Assembly (NCBI GenBank): GCA_002077065.1 | Contig: NAJO01000052.1 | Location: 124,001 to 188,000, forward strand | Direction of reading: 5' to 3' | DNA from: Cryoendolithus antarcticus | Lineage: Eukaryota; Ascomycota; Dothideomycetes; Cladosporiales; Cladosporiaceae | Length of the DNA: 64,000 nt | Shown here: in pieces, positions 51,672-61,500 of the stretch | How positions within the stretch are numbered: the stretch's first letter is position 1 | Layout of the letters: the number at the start of each line of letters is the position of its first letter | Notes under the pieces: model-generated | Database searches by the model: none | What the model saw: the letters and a program-made list of their open reading frames with translations, nothing else | What the model was told of the DNA's origin: nothing | Translations under genes and position numbers: made by a program

Positions 51672-52018
51672 GTCCGCTTGGTCTTTAGCTTTCTCGTTGC
51701 TGGGCCGTTGTCGTCAACACGGGCTGCGACCGATGTGGCGTCTTGTAATTGGCCTTCCGTTGAAGTAAATGCGACCAGCAGTGGAGCTGATTGAGACTGA
51801 TCGGCGATCTGTGCGTTGGTCTCTGGCGAAGGTGCAGTGATCTCCGTGATATGGCCAGGCGGTATCGGTACAGACGTAGACTTGAGTATGGCGTTCTCCT
51901 AGGCAGCCTGCTTCGCTCGCTTCTTCTGCTTGCGTTCTTTGCGTGTGTGTATGTGATGGGCAAGTTCTCCGAGGTGAATGACAGCTAGAATTCCGTGAAT
52001 GACAAGGTCAACGGGCAT
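51635..52018 (-). pseudogene. Small membrane protein copy 1, interrupted by TAG
   Basis: From ATG 52018 the frame encodes 39 residues (MPVDLVIHGILAVIHLGELA, then HHIHTRKERKQKKRAKQAA) and stops at TAG (51901-51899). The same frame then stays open for 87 more codons to TGA 51637-51635, encoding a Ser/Thr/Pro-rich tail. Copy 2 next door has QAAKE where this copy has QAA-stop-E, and the DNA differs there by AAG versus TAG, so a single A to T change explains the stop. The hydrophobic segment also carries charged residues unlike copies 2 and 3. It is most simply a recently decayed paralogue. A sequencing error or stop read-through are alternatives. Confidence 0.65.
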
Positions 52019-52033
52019 GCTAGGTCGACAGAT

Positions 52034-52300
52034 CTAGCGTGAAGGAGACGCAGCAGCGTCGAACTGCGAGCTGTTGCTGAACAGTGATGCAGTCTCACTG
52101 TCCCAAGCCGGTATCTTTGGAATCTGGTCCACGTGCGTCGCTGAGAATCTGGTCTTCGTCGAGCCTCGTTCCTTGGCAGCTTGCTGAACTCTTTCCTTCT
52201 CCTTCCGCTCCTGGTGCAAATGATGGGCGAGCTGGATAGGGAGGAGGATGATAATTATAACGACAAGGCCAACAGGGATGAAGATGAGAGCCTCGGACAT
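52034..52300 (-). CDS. Small single-pass membrane protein, copy 2
   Basis: The gene encodes 88 residues. MSEALIFIPVGLVVIIIILLPIQL makes one transmembrane helix near the N-terminus with a short extracytosolic side. LAHHLHQERKEKERVQQAAKERG is a highly charged helix, and a Ser/Ala/Asp tail (IPKIPAWDSETASLF) follows. I know no family for it. It shares the order helix, His-His-rich junction, charged helix, polar tail with the copies on either side. Its stop is only 15 bp from copy 1's ATG and in the same frame, separated by one TAG. Its start is 74 bp from copy 3's stop. The close spacing is unusual for separate fungal genes. Confidence 0.6.
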   Translation of the reverse strand: MSEALIFIPVGLVVIIIILLPIQLAHHLHQERKEKERVQQAAKERGSTKTRFSATHVDQIPKIPAWDSETASLFSNSSQFDAAASPSR

Positions 52301-52374
52301 GCCAGGGCAGAAGGCGAGCTCTGTTAATGCGGCTGCAGTTCGTCGAAGACTGCTGCCGAGGGCAGGCGGAGTCG

Positions 52375-52578
52375 TCAGACTCGCGTAGGTGGTGGCTCTG
52401 CGAATTGTACGGTAGGTCTCGCGGGTGGTGCGGTGTTCTGCGAAGCTCGCAACTGCGCAACCTTCTTCGCGAGCTTCTTTTCCTGGCGACGTTCGTGAGC
52501 GTGAACAGCGAGCGAGATAGGAAGGATAACGACAAGGCTAATGATGAGGCCGACAGGAATAAAAATCACGGTAACCAT
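52375..52578 (-). CDS. Small single-pass membrane protein, copy 3
   Basis: The gene encodes 67 residues from ATG 52578, chosen because MVTVIFIPVG aligns with MSEALIFIPVG of copy 2; an ATG at 52611 would add 11 residues. The helix IFIPVGLIISLVVILPISLA is followed by VHAHERRQEKKLAKKVAQLRA and a Pro-rich end (APPARPTVQFAEPPPTRV). It is not in the same frame as copy 2. The matching IPVGL start, position of the His pair and Lys/Arg/Glu helix show common origin. No named family or function is known to me. Confidence 0.6.
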   Translation of the reverse strand: MVTVIFIPVGLIISLVVILPISLAVHAHERRQEKKLAKKVAQLRASQNTAPPARPTVQFAEPPPTRV

Positions 52579-52611
52579 GTCAGGAGGAGGGATGTCGGGT
52601 TGATGGTACAT

Positions 52612-52985
52612 GTCTGCACAGAGATGATCTGCAGAAGCTCGGCCATATTGACTGCACCTCTTCAGGGTATGAAACAGGGCAAGCACGCATTACGTGCAGT
52701 AGCTTCTCGTAAACGTCTTTCTCGAAGTCATGGCGCCTGCCTTTGTCAAATCGGTGGAATAGCTCGCAAGCGAATGCAAGCACGTTCAACACGCGACTCC
52801 GAAACATCGAAGCGCGCTGAGACAATCGACGTCATGCTCGATATGACCCCTGCCGGACGTGCATGAAAGCTGACAGGCAACCCATGTCTCGATCGTGGAT
52901 ACTGTGAGGCTGAACGATGCTGTGGTTGCTTCGCGATTGAAGTGAGTGTGGTCGGTGAGCTTTCCGGACCGAGGAAGATTGCAGT
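52612..52985. other. Divergent promoter stretch
   Basis: About 0.37 kb between the small membrane protein array (leftward) and the aminopeptidase gene (rightward). It should hold both promoters. No element recognised. Confidence 0.4.
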
Positions 52986-54578
52986 ATGGCGGGCTACGAA
53001 GTTGATACCATCGAGTCCCTGTCGATCAACCTCTGTTCCAAAGGCGGTGTCAACAAGTATCCAGCCAAAGCTCACGTCCGTCGAGTAGCTCAGGCAACAG
53101 GCAAGTCAGACGGACTCGTTGCACTCGAGGGCGAGAAGAGTGCCTATTACTCGAACAGTGATCAGAAACGACACTGGCGACAGGACCGGTACTTCTACTA
53201 CATCACTGGATGCAATGAGCCGGACTGCTACGTGACATACGACATCGGGAAGGACGTCCTCACGCTATGGCTGCCGACGATCGACTACTCGAGGGTGTTC
53301 TACGATGGCCGGACCAGTACCGTCGAGGAGGCGCTGGACAAGTACGACATCGATCAGGCGAAGTACCTCAAGAACCGGCCGCGTGACTTGGAGCTCAAGT
53401 CGATATGCAAGCCTCTCCGCCCGTACGACCATCGAATACTCATGCTCGGTCCGGGAACGTCATCGAAGCCTCCGACTCCTGACTTCAAGGACACTATGAT
53501 CTTGAAGAACGCAATGAACGCCTGTCGAGCCGTCAAGGACGGGGACGAGATTGAGCTTGTCCGCAAGGCCAACGATGTCTCATCAGAAGCTCACAAGGCG
53601 ATCCTCACGCATCTGAAGGATCTCACTACTGAGTCACAGGCTGAAGGTCTGTTCGTCGATGTATGTCTATCTCATGGGGCACATGAGCAAGCCTATGGGC
53701 CTATCATGGGCTCCGGTGCGCGAGCTGGTGTCTTACACTACATGGCAAATGAGCACAAGTTCGCCGAAAGCCAACTCTTGCTTGTAGACGCTAGCTGTGA
53801 GTGGGATTTGTACGCCAGTGACATTACGCGAACAATACCGCTCAACAGATCTTCCCCAGGGCAGTGGCCAAGTAGAGAGGCTAAGTCAGTGTACGAGGCT
53901 GTGCAAAAGATCCAAGAGGAATGCATCGCTCTCGTACGGCCTGGCAAGAAGTTCGTCGATTTGCACTGGCACGCGTCCCACATGGCTATTGATGCACTTC
54001 TGGGCATGGGTATACTTAAAGGTGACCACATGGAGATCTTCCACACTGGTACTGCCACTGCTTTTGCGCCCCACGGTCTTGGTCACCACATCGGCTTGGA
54101 TGTCCATGATCTGTTCCCACCACCATCAAAAGCCGATGGGAGTCAAGTATCCGACGAGAGCGTCATGGCAGTCACCGAGTTGGAGATCAGCTCAGATGTG
54201 AAGAAAGCTTATGCTTCGTTCGCACATAACCACAGCAAATGGGCTGCACATCCTGATTTCTCGAGATCGGAGCAGTTTCACCTTAAGCTTGCGTCACTCC
54301 AAGGCGTAGCCACACTCGACGTCCCACCACTCGAGCCTGGCAACATCATAACGATCGAACCCGGACTGTACTTCAACAAGTTCGTGTTGGAGACGTTCTT
54401 CCTCAATGACCCAAAACATCGTAAGTTCATCAACACTGGAGTGTTGAAGCGCTACATGCCAGTGGGTGGTGTAAGGATCGAGGACTGCATCCTCGTGACT
54501 GAGAAGGGTTATGAGAATTTGACGAAGGCGCCGAAGGGCGAGGAGATGCTGAAGATCATTCGCGAGACGTGGAGATAA
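52986..54578 (+). CDS. Xaa-Pro aminopeptidase/prolidase (peptidase M24B)
   Basis: A single exon gives 530 residues. The family removes the N-terminal residue before proline or splits Xaa-Pro dipeptides, using two metal ions. The N-terminal domain (about 25-170) is the creatinase-like lobe with SDQKRHWRQDRYFYYITGCNEPDCY. The pita-bread catalytic domain contains the metal ligands in order: VDASCEWDLYASDITRTI (two Asp), HGLGHHIGLDVHD (His), EPGNIITIEPGLYF (Glu) and GVRIEDCILVTEKGYENL (Glu). A short insertion (SSDVKKAYASFAHNHSK) lies between His and the Glu ligands. All ligands are present, so activity is expected. No signal peptide, suggesting a cytosolic enzyme. Confidence 0.92.
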   Translation: MAGYEVDTIESLSINLCSKGGVNKYPAKAHVRRVAQATGKSDGLVALEGEKSAYYSNSDQKRHWRQDRYFYYITGCNEPDCYVTYDIGKDVLTLWLPTIDYSRVFYDGRTSTVEEALDKYDIDQAKYLKNRPRDLELKSICKPLRPYDHRILMLGPGTSSKPPTPDFKDTMILKNAMNACRAVKDGDEIELVRKANDVSSEAHKAILTHLKDLTTESQAEGLFVDVCLSHGAHEQAYGPIMGSGARAGVLHYMANEHKFAESQLLLVDASCEWDLYASDITRTIPLNRSSPGQWPSREAKSVYEAVQKIQEECIALVRPGKKFVDLHWHASHMAIDALLGMGILKGDHMEIFHTGTATAFAPHGLGHHIGLDVHDLFPPPSKADGSQVSDESVMAVTELEISSDVKKAYASFAHNHSKWAAHPDFSRSEQFHLKLASLQGVATLDVPPLEPGNIITIEPGLYFNKFVLETFFLNDPKHRKFINTGVLKRYMPVGGVRIEDCILVTEKGYENLTKAPKGEEMLKIIRETWR

Positions 54579-55000
54579 AGTCAAACAAGTAGACAAGTTC
54601 TCAATACCATTGCGCCCACTTTGTATTCGCTCTGATATTGCCTGAGTTGACCGTGCTGTGCCATCAAAATCAGCCTACCAGTCTCCAATAGTCCACCTGC
54701 GCCTTGCCGCTTTGGGAACGGAAGATCCACGGCCGGTGCTTCTACACCACCGTGTTGCTCTTCGTGTCAAGTGAACAGAGGACATCTGTAGCCACGACTG
54801 CGACTATGGAACGTCACATCGTTCTTGCATGACACGGCATGTATATGCTGAATTTATCCGAATGATCCGATAAGCCCAATCCGTAAGGTCGTCTCTCCAT
54901 GAACGTAGGGTTTCCACGTTCTGGTTGCTGAGTTCCTCGTCTTTATTTCCTTCCCTTCGCCATATTGCTCACGTCCGGGCTAGCAAGTATCCCCATCAAT
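54579..55000. other. Tandem intergenic region before beta-mannosidase
   Basis: About 0.42 kb between two plus-strand genes. It holds the aminopeptidase 3' region and the beta-mannosidase promoter. No feature seen. Confidence 0.4.
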
Positions 55001-57623
55001 ATGGCCATGGCGACCAGTAGTCAGGAGCTCACGACAGGTTGGAAGTTCAGACAAATTGACACAGACGACGAATGGCTGAACGTTGCTCGCGTGCCTACGA
55101 ACGTACATCTAGATCTCCTGAACCACGAGAAGCAAGTACTGCGATCAATGCCGTTTGCCGTAATAAGGTCTCTGATCGTCAGCATAGGATTGAGGACCCG
55201 TTCCTCGGCTTCAACGAGCTCAAGTGCGAATGGGTCGGCAACAAATCATGGAGCTACAGAGTTACGTTGCCACCGATCTTGCCTGCACGTGCAGAGGAAA
55301 AGCACGTCTTGGCTTTCGATGGACTCGACACTTACGCGACCGTTAAGCTCGATGGCAAAGTCATTCTCGAGAGTGACAATATGTTCATTGAGCATCGAGT
55401 CGATGTAACCGACAAGCTCGTGGACGGTAAGGAGAGTGTGCTTGAGATTGCGTTCAAGCCTGCATTAGCTGAGGCGCAGAAAATCAAAGACGCTCATCCA
55501 GAGCATAAGTGGGTTGGGTTCAATGGTGACATGGCGAGGCTGGCCGTAAGGAAAGCACAGTACCACTTGTCAGTCTTGCCTTAATTCTACGAATGCGGAG
55601 AGATGAGCTGACTAGATGAAGTGGGTGGGACTGGGGACCCATACTCACGACTTGCGGACCCTGGAAGCCCGTTCGACTCGAGACGTACTATGCTCGCGTG
55701 GAAGATCTGCGAGTTGACTACGAGGTCGATGACACATTCTCCAAAGTCAGTGGTAAGATCACGGCTACGATTGAAGGTGGATCGGGGAAGCATGTGATTT
55801 TCAGCGCCTCGTTTGGCGACAAAGAGGTCTTCAAGGGTACGACCGAAGTCGACAGTGATGGCAAAGCGGCAGTCGGGTTTCATGTCAGCGAGCCAAAGCT
55901 GTGGTATCCGCATGGCTATGGCGAGCAACCGCTATACACTGTAACCGCGACTGTGACAACAGGGGAACACGACTTGGACTCGCTGTCAAAGCGAACCGGC
56001 TTTCGAAGAGGCGAGCTCATACAGCAGCCTGACGATGTTGGCAAAACATTCTTCTTTCGCTTCAACGGTATCGATGTGTTCTGTGGCGGCTCTGACTGGA
56101 TCCCTGCTGACAGCTTCACCCCTCGGATCTCCGATGATCGATACCGCAAGTGGCTTGAGATGATGGTAGACGGGTACCAAATCATGATTCGAGTCTGGGG
56201 CGGCGGCATCTGGGAATCTGATATCTTCTACGATCTCTGCGACGAGCTAGGAGTGCTAGTATGGCAAGACTTCATGTTTGGCTGCGGCAACTACCCAGCC
56301 TTTCCTGCGATCCTCAAGTCTATAGAAGAAGAGTGCACATGCCAAACACGCCGTCTCCGTCACCATCCTAGTCTAGCGATCTATGCTGGCAACAACGAAG
56401 ACTACCAAGTCCAGGAATCCTACAAGCTTACCTATGATTACGAGGACAAAGACCCGCAGTCTTGGCTGAAAACTGACTTCCCCGCCCGCTACATCTACGA
56501 GAAGCTGCTCCCCGACGTAGTCGCTGCACAATCGCCACATATCCCTTACCATCCCGGGTCGCCCTGGGGCGATGGCAAGATCTCCTCAAATCCGACTGTA
56601 GGCGACATGCACCAATGGAACGTCTGGCACGGCACGCAGGAGAAGTATCAGATCTTTGACACCTTAGGCGGGCGTTTCAACAGCGAGTTCGGCATGGAAG
56701 CCTTCCCGCATATTGACACGATCAAGCATTATGTTACGGACCCATCGCAATTATACCCGCAGAGTCACATGATAGACTTCCACAACAAAGCCGATGGCCA
56801 TGAGCGGCGGATCGCTACGTATCTGGTCGAGAACTTCCGCACGCAGACGGATCTGGAGAAGTTCATCCACCTTACGCAGCTCAGTCAGGCGGAGGCACTG
56901 ATGTTCGGGTATCGAGGGTGGAGACAGCAGTGGGGACAGAAGCGGTTTTGCGGTGGCGCGCTGGTCTGGCAATTGAACGATTGTTGGCCTGTGACGAGTT
57001 GGTCAATTGTAGACTACTTCTTGCGGAAGAAGCCGGCGTACTATGCTATGAGGCGAGTGCTGGCGCCTATAGCTGTGGCGGTGAAGCGGGCACATCATGA
57101 TTGGAGTGTGGTACATGCAAGGCCAGCGAAGTCGAGCAAGTTCGAGGTGTGGGTTGCCAGTAGTCGGACGAAGGAGGTGAAGGCAACGGTAGAGCTGCGA
57201 TACATCTCGATTGCGTCAGGCGAAGATATCCAGCCAGCAAAGCGATGGGAGGATCTTAGCATTGTCGCGAACGGCACGACACCAGTTTTCGAGAGCGAGA
57301 TCGACAACACGGCCACTGATCCCCACGTGCTCGCCACGAGAATCTGGATCGATGGTAAGCTGGCATCTCGCGATGTGGATTGGCCGCAACCGCTCAAGTA
57401 TCTAGACTTCGCGGATCGAGGAGTCGAAGTGATAGCTGAGGGCCATCAGGTCCGAGTCACTGCGAAGAAGCCTACAAAGGGCTTGGTGTTTGAGGAGCGA
57501 GAAGGTGTGCTCGTGGAAGATAGCGCGCTAGATATTGTGCCGGGTGACGAGCATGTCGTGAGAGTGAGAGGATTGGGAAAGCAGGACAAGGCGCTCAAGT
57601 GGGCGTATCTGGGACAGCCTTGA
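55001..57623 (+). CDS. mndB: Beta-mannosidase, GH2, type B
   Basis: Three exons (55001-55135, 55183-55568, 55622-57623) encode 840 residues; all joins keep frame. The enzyme releases beta-linked mannose from the non-reducing end of manno-oligosaccharides. There is no signal peptide, which suits the intracellular mndB-type clade. The first domain holds QIDTDDEWLNVARVPTNVHLDLL. The first join gives HEKQHRIEDPFLGFNELKCEWVG and the second QYHFGWDWGP, both family blocks that are broken without splicing. The TIM-barrel catalytic domain carries the acid/base Glu in YAGNNEDYQ and the nucleophile Glu in FNSEFGMEAFP. WQLNDCWPVTSWSIVDY is a further signature. The second intron ends at AAG rather than CAG or TAG. 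Confidence 0.93.
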
Positions 57624-58537
57624 GAGACAGATGCGAATCAGCAAGCGTCGCACTCGTCCATCCCTTGGTCTCTCAAGGACATCCAGGCTGCAATCCCTCC
57701 GGCCAATCCCATGCGCAATTGCGCATGCTAGTATACCAGAGACAATTGAAGTGTGGACAACGAGAGGACGACTCTGTAAGTCACTCTTCACTCGTCTCAC
57801 ACGTCATGCATTGTTCTGCACGAAATGTCTCGGTGCATCGTGGCAGGCGCGATCGAGCACCAATGAAGTGAAGCTTCGAGCTCCGGCTGCCGGGGTGCCG
57901 GGGTCAGGATCGCCCCTGCCGCAACTCTATTCTGGTGTTCGAGCTTCGAGACGAGTGTTTACCTTTCGCGATTCGGCATCACACTTCGTCAGACCACCAC
58001 ACTTCCAGACTTCAATACTTTCGCCGTCATTACTCTCGTCGTATTTCCGCATCAATCTGTACTTATCATCACATCCATTGCTCCGCCATTCATCGCGCGA
58101 CATCGATCCGAGCATATCCGCAGCAAACATCACCCAACCTCCATAGCAACGGTTCCGGACTGCCTTTCCGTAGCACCCGAAGACCGCAGTCGACTATACG
58201 CTTGACAAACTATGCAACGACAATGATGCTGGACGTTCTGCGCCACGAAGAGATATTATATCAGTATTGGAGTGGTGGAGAGGTGCGGTTGGAGGTTGCG
58301 ACGCAATAGCAGCAACGGTATAGGTACGTTATCAAGCTTTCGCTTTGGGTGGAGTTGCAGGGATCAGTTTGGTGGGAACATCTCGAAAGAGTTGGTTTGG
58401 ACATCATATGAGTGCGATGGCCTTCGAAATGAGGGTGCGCTGTCGTCGCAATCATGTTTGATGTGACGGCGCACGGCGCGCGACATGCATTGGAGTCAGT
58501 GACTAACTGGGGATGTTCTTCGGACTTACAGGTGCCA
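57624..58537. other. Intergenic region with palindrome, uORF and 5' leader intron
   Basis: Contains the 3' end of the beta-mannosidase gene and the leader of the large gene downstream. A perfect 18-bp palindrome CATGCGCAATTGCGCATG lies at 57710-57727. A probable 5' leader intron runs 58324-58531 (GTACGT donor, TTACAG acceptor). A 28-codon upstream open frame (58223-58309) ends 14 bp before that donor. Confidence 0.5.
58324..58531 (+). other. Probable 5' leader intron
   Basis: A strong GTACGT donor and CGGACTTACAG acceptor enclose 208 nt. Removing it places the ATG at 58538 six bases after the junction. The longer frame from ATG 58454 lies inside this intron, so it is probably not the real start. 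Confidence 0.5.
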
Positions 58538-61500
58538 ATGCCCGAGGCGAATGCTGCGACCAAAAGTCCTGGCGCCAGGAAGGCGTCGGGAAAGGATGGA
58601 ACACTCGCGCAGCTATCAAAAAAGAAGAGCCAGGAGTACTCTGGTAAGATAGCAGGTTGGAATGCTGCAGGTGGTGGCATTGCGCAAAAGCAGGATGAAG
58701 TTGTGGTTACGCTAGACAACGAAAGCGCGATGGGAGGCGCACATGCTCTCGACGATGATATTGTGGTGGTGTTGCCGGAACGCGAGGAGGACTCTGAGGT
58801 CAAGCTGCATGCCAAGCCGAAGACACCTACGAAGCCGAAGACGCCAGTTTCTGGCGTAAAGCCGAGTGATGATGCGACCAAGGCAAAGAAGACTGCGAAG
58901 GAGGTGGATCTGGAGAAGAAAGCATGGGTGCGACGGAAGAGTAAGGCAGCGAACGAGCTGGACGAAGCTGTGAAGCAGGCGGTCACTCCGAAGAAGCGAG
59001 TCGTTAGTGACGGCCACTGGAGGAGAGATCGCACTTTGCCCACGCCGAGCCCGGAGAAGGAGGCCACGCCGAAGCCGATTGTCATCAAGCGGAGCGTTGT
59101 GAATGTGGGACTTAAGGTGCCGCCTTCGATCCAGAACTGGGTGCAAGAGGTTGAGCCAGAGCCCGTACGAAGGCAGCCGCTTCGACCACGCTCCCGATCT
59201 CGTTCCCGAGAGCCAAGGGATGCGACGCCCGACTATGAAGACAGCGGCACGAAGATTTACGTGCGACGGAAGCAGCGCACTACATCGAGCGCACAAGCTG
59301 CGAAGAAGCCTAGGTCTTCGGAGGGCGGCAGCAGTATCACTTTGAACTCGTCTGCTGTCCACAGTACATCGACCGCCATCACAGCGCCTGATCTCACGCC
59401 AGAAGCCGTTTCACGTGGAAGTCCTGGACCCAGCAAGCAGAAGACTCCCAGGAACTCTTTGCCGGCTGAGGAGAAGCCACGCAGACGGTCTTCGCCACCA
59501 CAAGAGGCCCTTCGCGAGATGCGCCGCGCGAGTCGAAAAAAGTCTGGAACTGAGGTGGTCGAGGGTGAGGTTAAGCCAGCACCTGTCGCGCCGCTGATAA
59601 CTCCCAAGATCTTCTCGGGGCGTATCGAAGGCTGGCTTGCCACTACATCTGATCCCTTCTCGGAGCCGTCGCTTGCGCCGGAGCCGCTTTCGATATCCAG
59701 GAAGTCGACGCCGCGTAGACATGATGACGTCGCAAGCGTAGACACTGACGACCAGCATGGCGAAACTCGGCGCACCAGCGATCGACGTCGATCGAGACCG
59801 AGTATGACGCCGATTGACATTGAAAGAGCAGAGCAACGGCGAACGAGCGAGAGGGCGTCGCGGACCACGACAGATGATCAGGATAGGTCTGGCAACTCGT
59901 CGCCAAGTTTACATCGTAGAGGTGCTCGTAGGACGGCCGCCTCTCCAGTCAAGAGCCGAGAGCTGCGCGAGAATACGCCAGAGAAGGAGCTCTCAGGATC
60001 GCAGACTCGAGATCGACCTGCGACGGCTGGCAGAACGAGCAATAGAACACTTGGTGCTCGCCCTCAGCCTTTGTCGCACCGACGACTATCGACCATCGCC
60101 TCAGCCGACACGCTAACGAATGTACGAGACTTCGGCGCAGAAGGCAGTATCGTGTCGCACGCCAGCGATGGCGACGACCCGCACAGGGCCGTGTCACTGA
60201 AACGGCGGTTGACGAAGCATTCGGACCTCATGTCGGTGCTCTCACTCCCTAGAGCTGAACGAAATGGCATCGAGTCATCTCGAAGCATACGGACGCAACG
60301 TGCACGACCGGGAGATGCGACGGTTGCCGACATCATGAATGAAGTCACTAGTGATGAGCTCAAGTACCAGCGCGAGCTTAGAACGCTTGTGGACGGTGTG
60401 ATTCCTGTCCTGCTGCAGAGCGTGCTCTCGCCGTCAACCGATCCGGCAGTCAGGCGTGTGTCCGCAGCTCTAGGCCGAGACGAAGCTACTGCGACTCAAC
60501 CTGTGGTCAATATGGGCGTTGCACTGGAACGTCTGAAAACTGCACACAAGCGCATACCAATGCATGACCCCGCTGAGCTCGTATCATGGGCCCAGAGCAC
60601 GTCAAAGATCTACGATCAGTACCTACAAGCATGGCGGATGGGCTTTCAAGACATCGTCGTCAATCTGGCGCCCGCCGAAGGTGGCGAGAAGCAGCGTACG
60701 CTAAGTTATAGCAAAGGTCCTGCTGGGGGGTCTATCTCGGGGAGTGGCGATGGCGAGCGCGTGGAGGTCGCTTACTTACTGAAGCGGCCTCTAATCAGAT
60801 TGAAGTACTTGGCCAAGACGTTCAAGTCAATTGACCAAGTCGCGCCAGGCTCTGGTACCAGGGCTATCGCCGCTTCGTTTCACGACCTAGTCGAAGAAGC
60901 CAAGAAGCGCTCGAATGAGGAGCGAGCGCGTCTCGAGGACGAAGCTGCTTCTGGCATCGACCCAACGAGAGCGCGAGATCCTCGAACGCTGGCACCCCTG
61001 TCTGGCGTCGCAATTGACGTGACGAGATGTGTTCGTGCCAGAGACTACTTCGATCTCGATATGCGACACTCTAGTGGCCAGCAGCTGACCTGCAAGATCG
61101 AGATAATCATTCGCGACGATGCTCCAGGTCGTGGTAATGCGAGTGATTTGCTCTTCTGCGAGGTTTCCACGACTGGCCGATGGCTCCTGTTCCCTCCAGT
61201 ACTCGCAAGTGCAGTCTCTGCGCGCAGTGGCAAAGTTGACAGCGAGATGATCGTCATGCTTCGAGGCACACAGCACAATGGCAAGGAGTGGCGCGAAGTA
61301 CTGTCGCTCCAGTCTAGTGACGATGGCGCTGTGCCCGAGTGGCTCGACATGCTCTCTTCATCACCTGTGCCGCCTTCATTGATGAAGAAGTCGAGCTTCG
61401 ACATGCTCAAGATGTCTGGAGCGATGCCAGCACCACCCGCTTCTCCCGACTCTGTACCGCGAGAAGTACAAATTCCTATCGGCGAAAGAGCCAGATCCTC

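Noticed and set aside
58454..58537. ATG 58454 as the start of the large gene
   Set aside because: It lies inside a probable 5' leader intron with strong GTACGT and TTACAG signals; ATG 58538 just after the acceptor is preferred.
58712..59362. 216-codon minus-strand frame
   Set aside because: Antisense shadow of a biased Lys/Arg/Ser-rich coding region.
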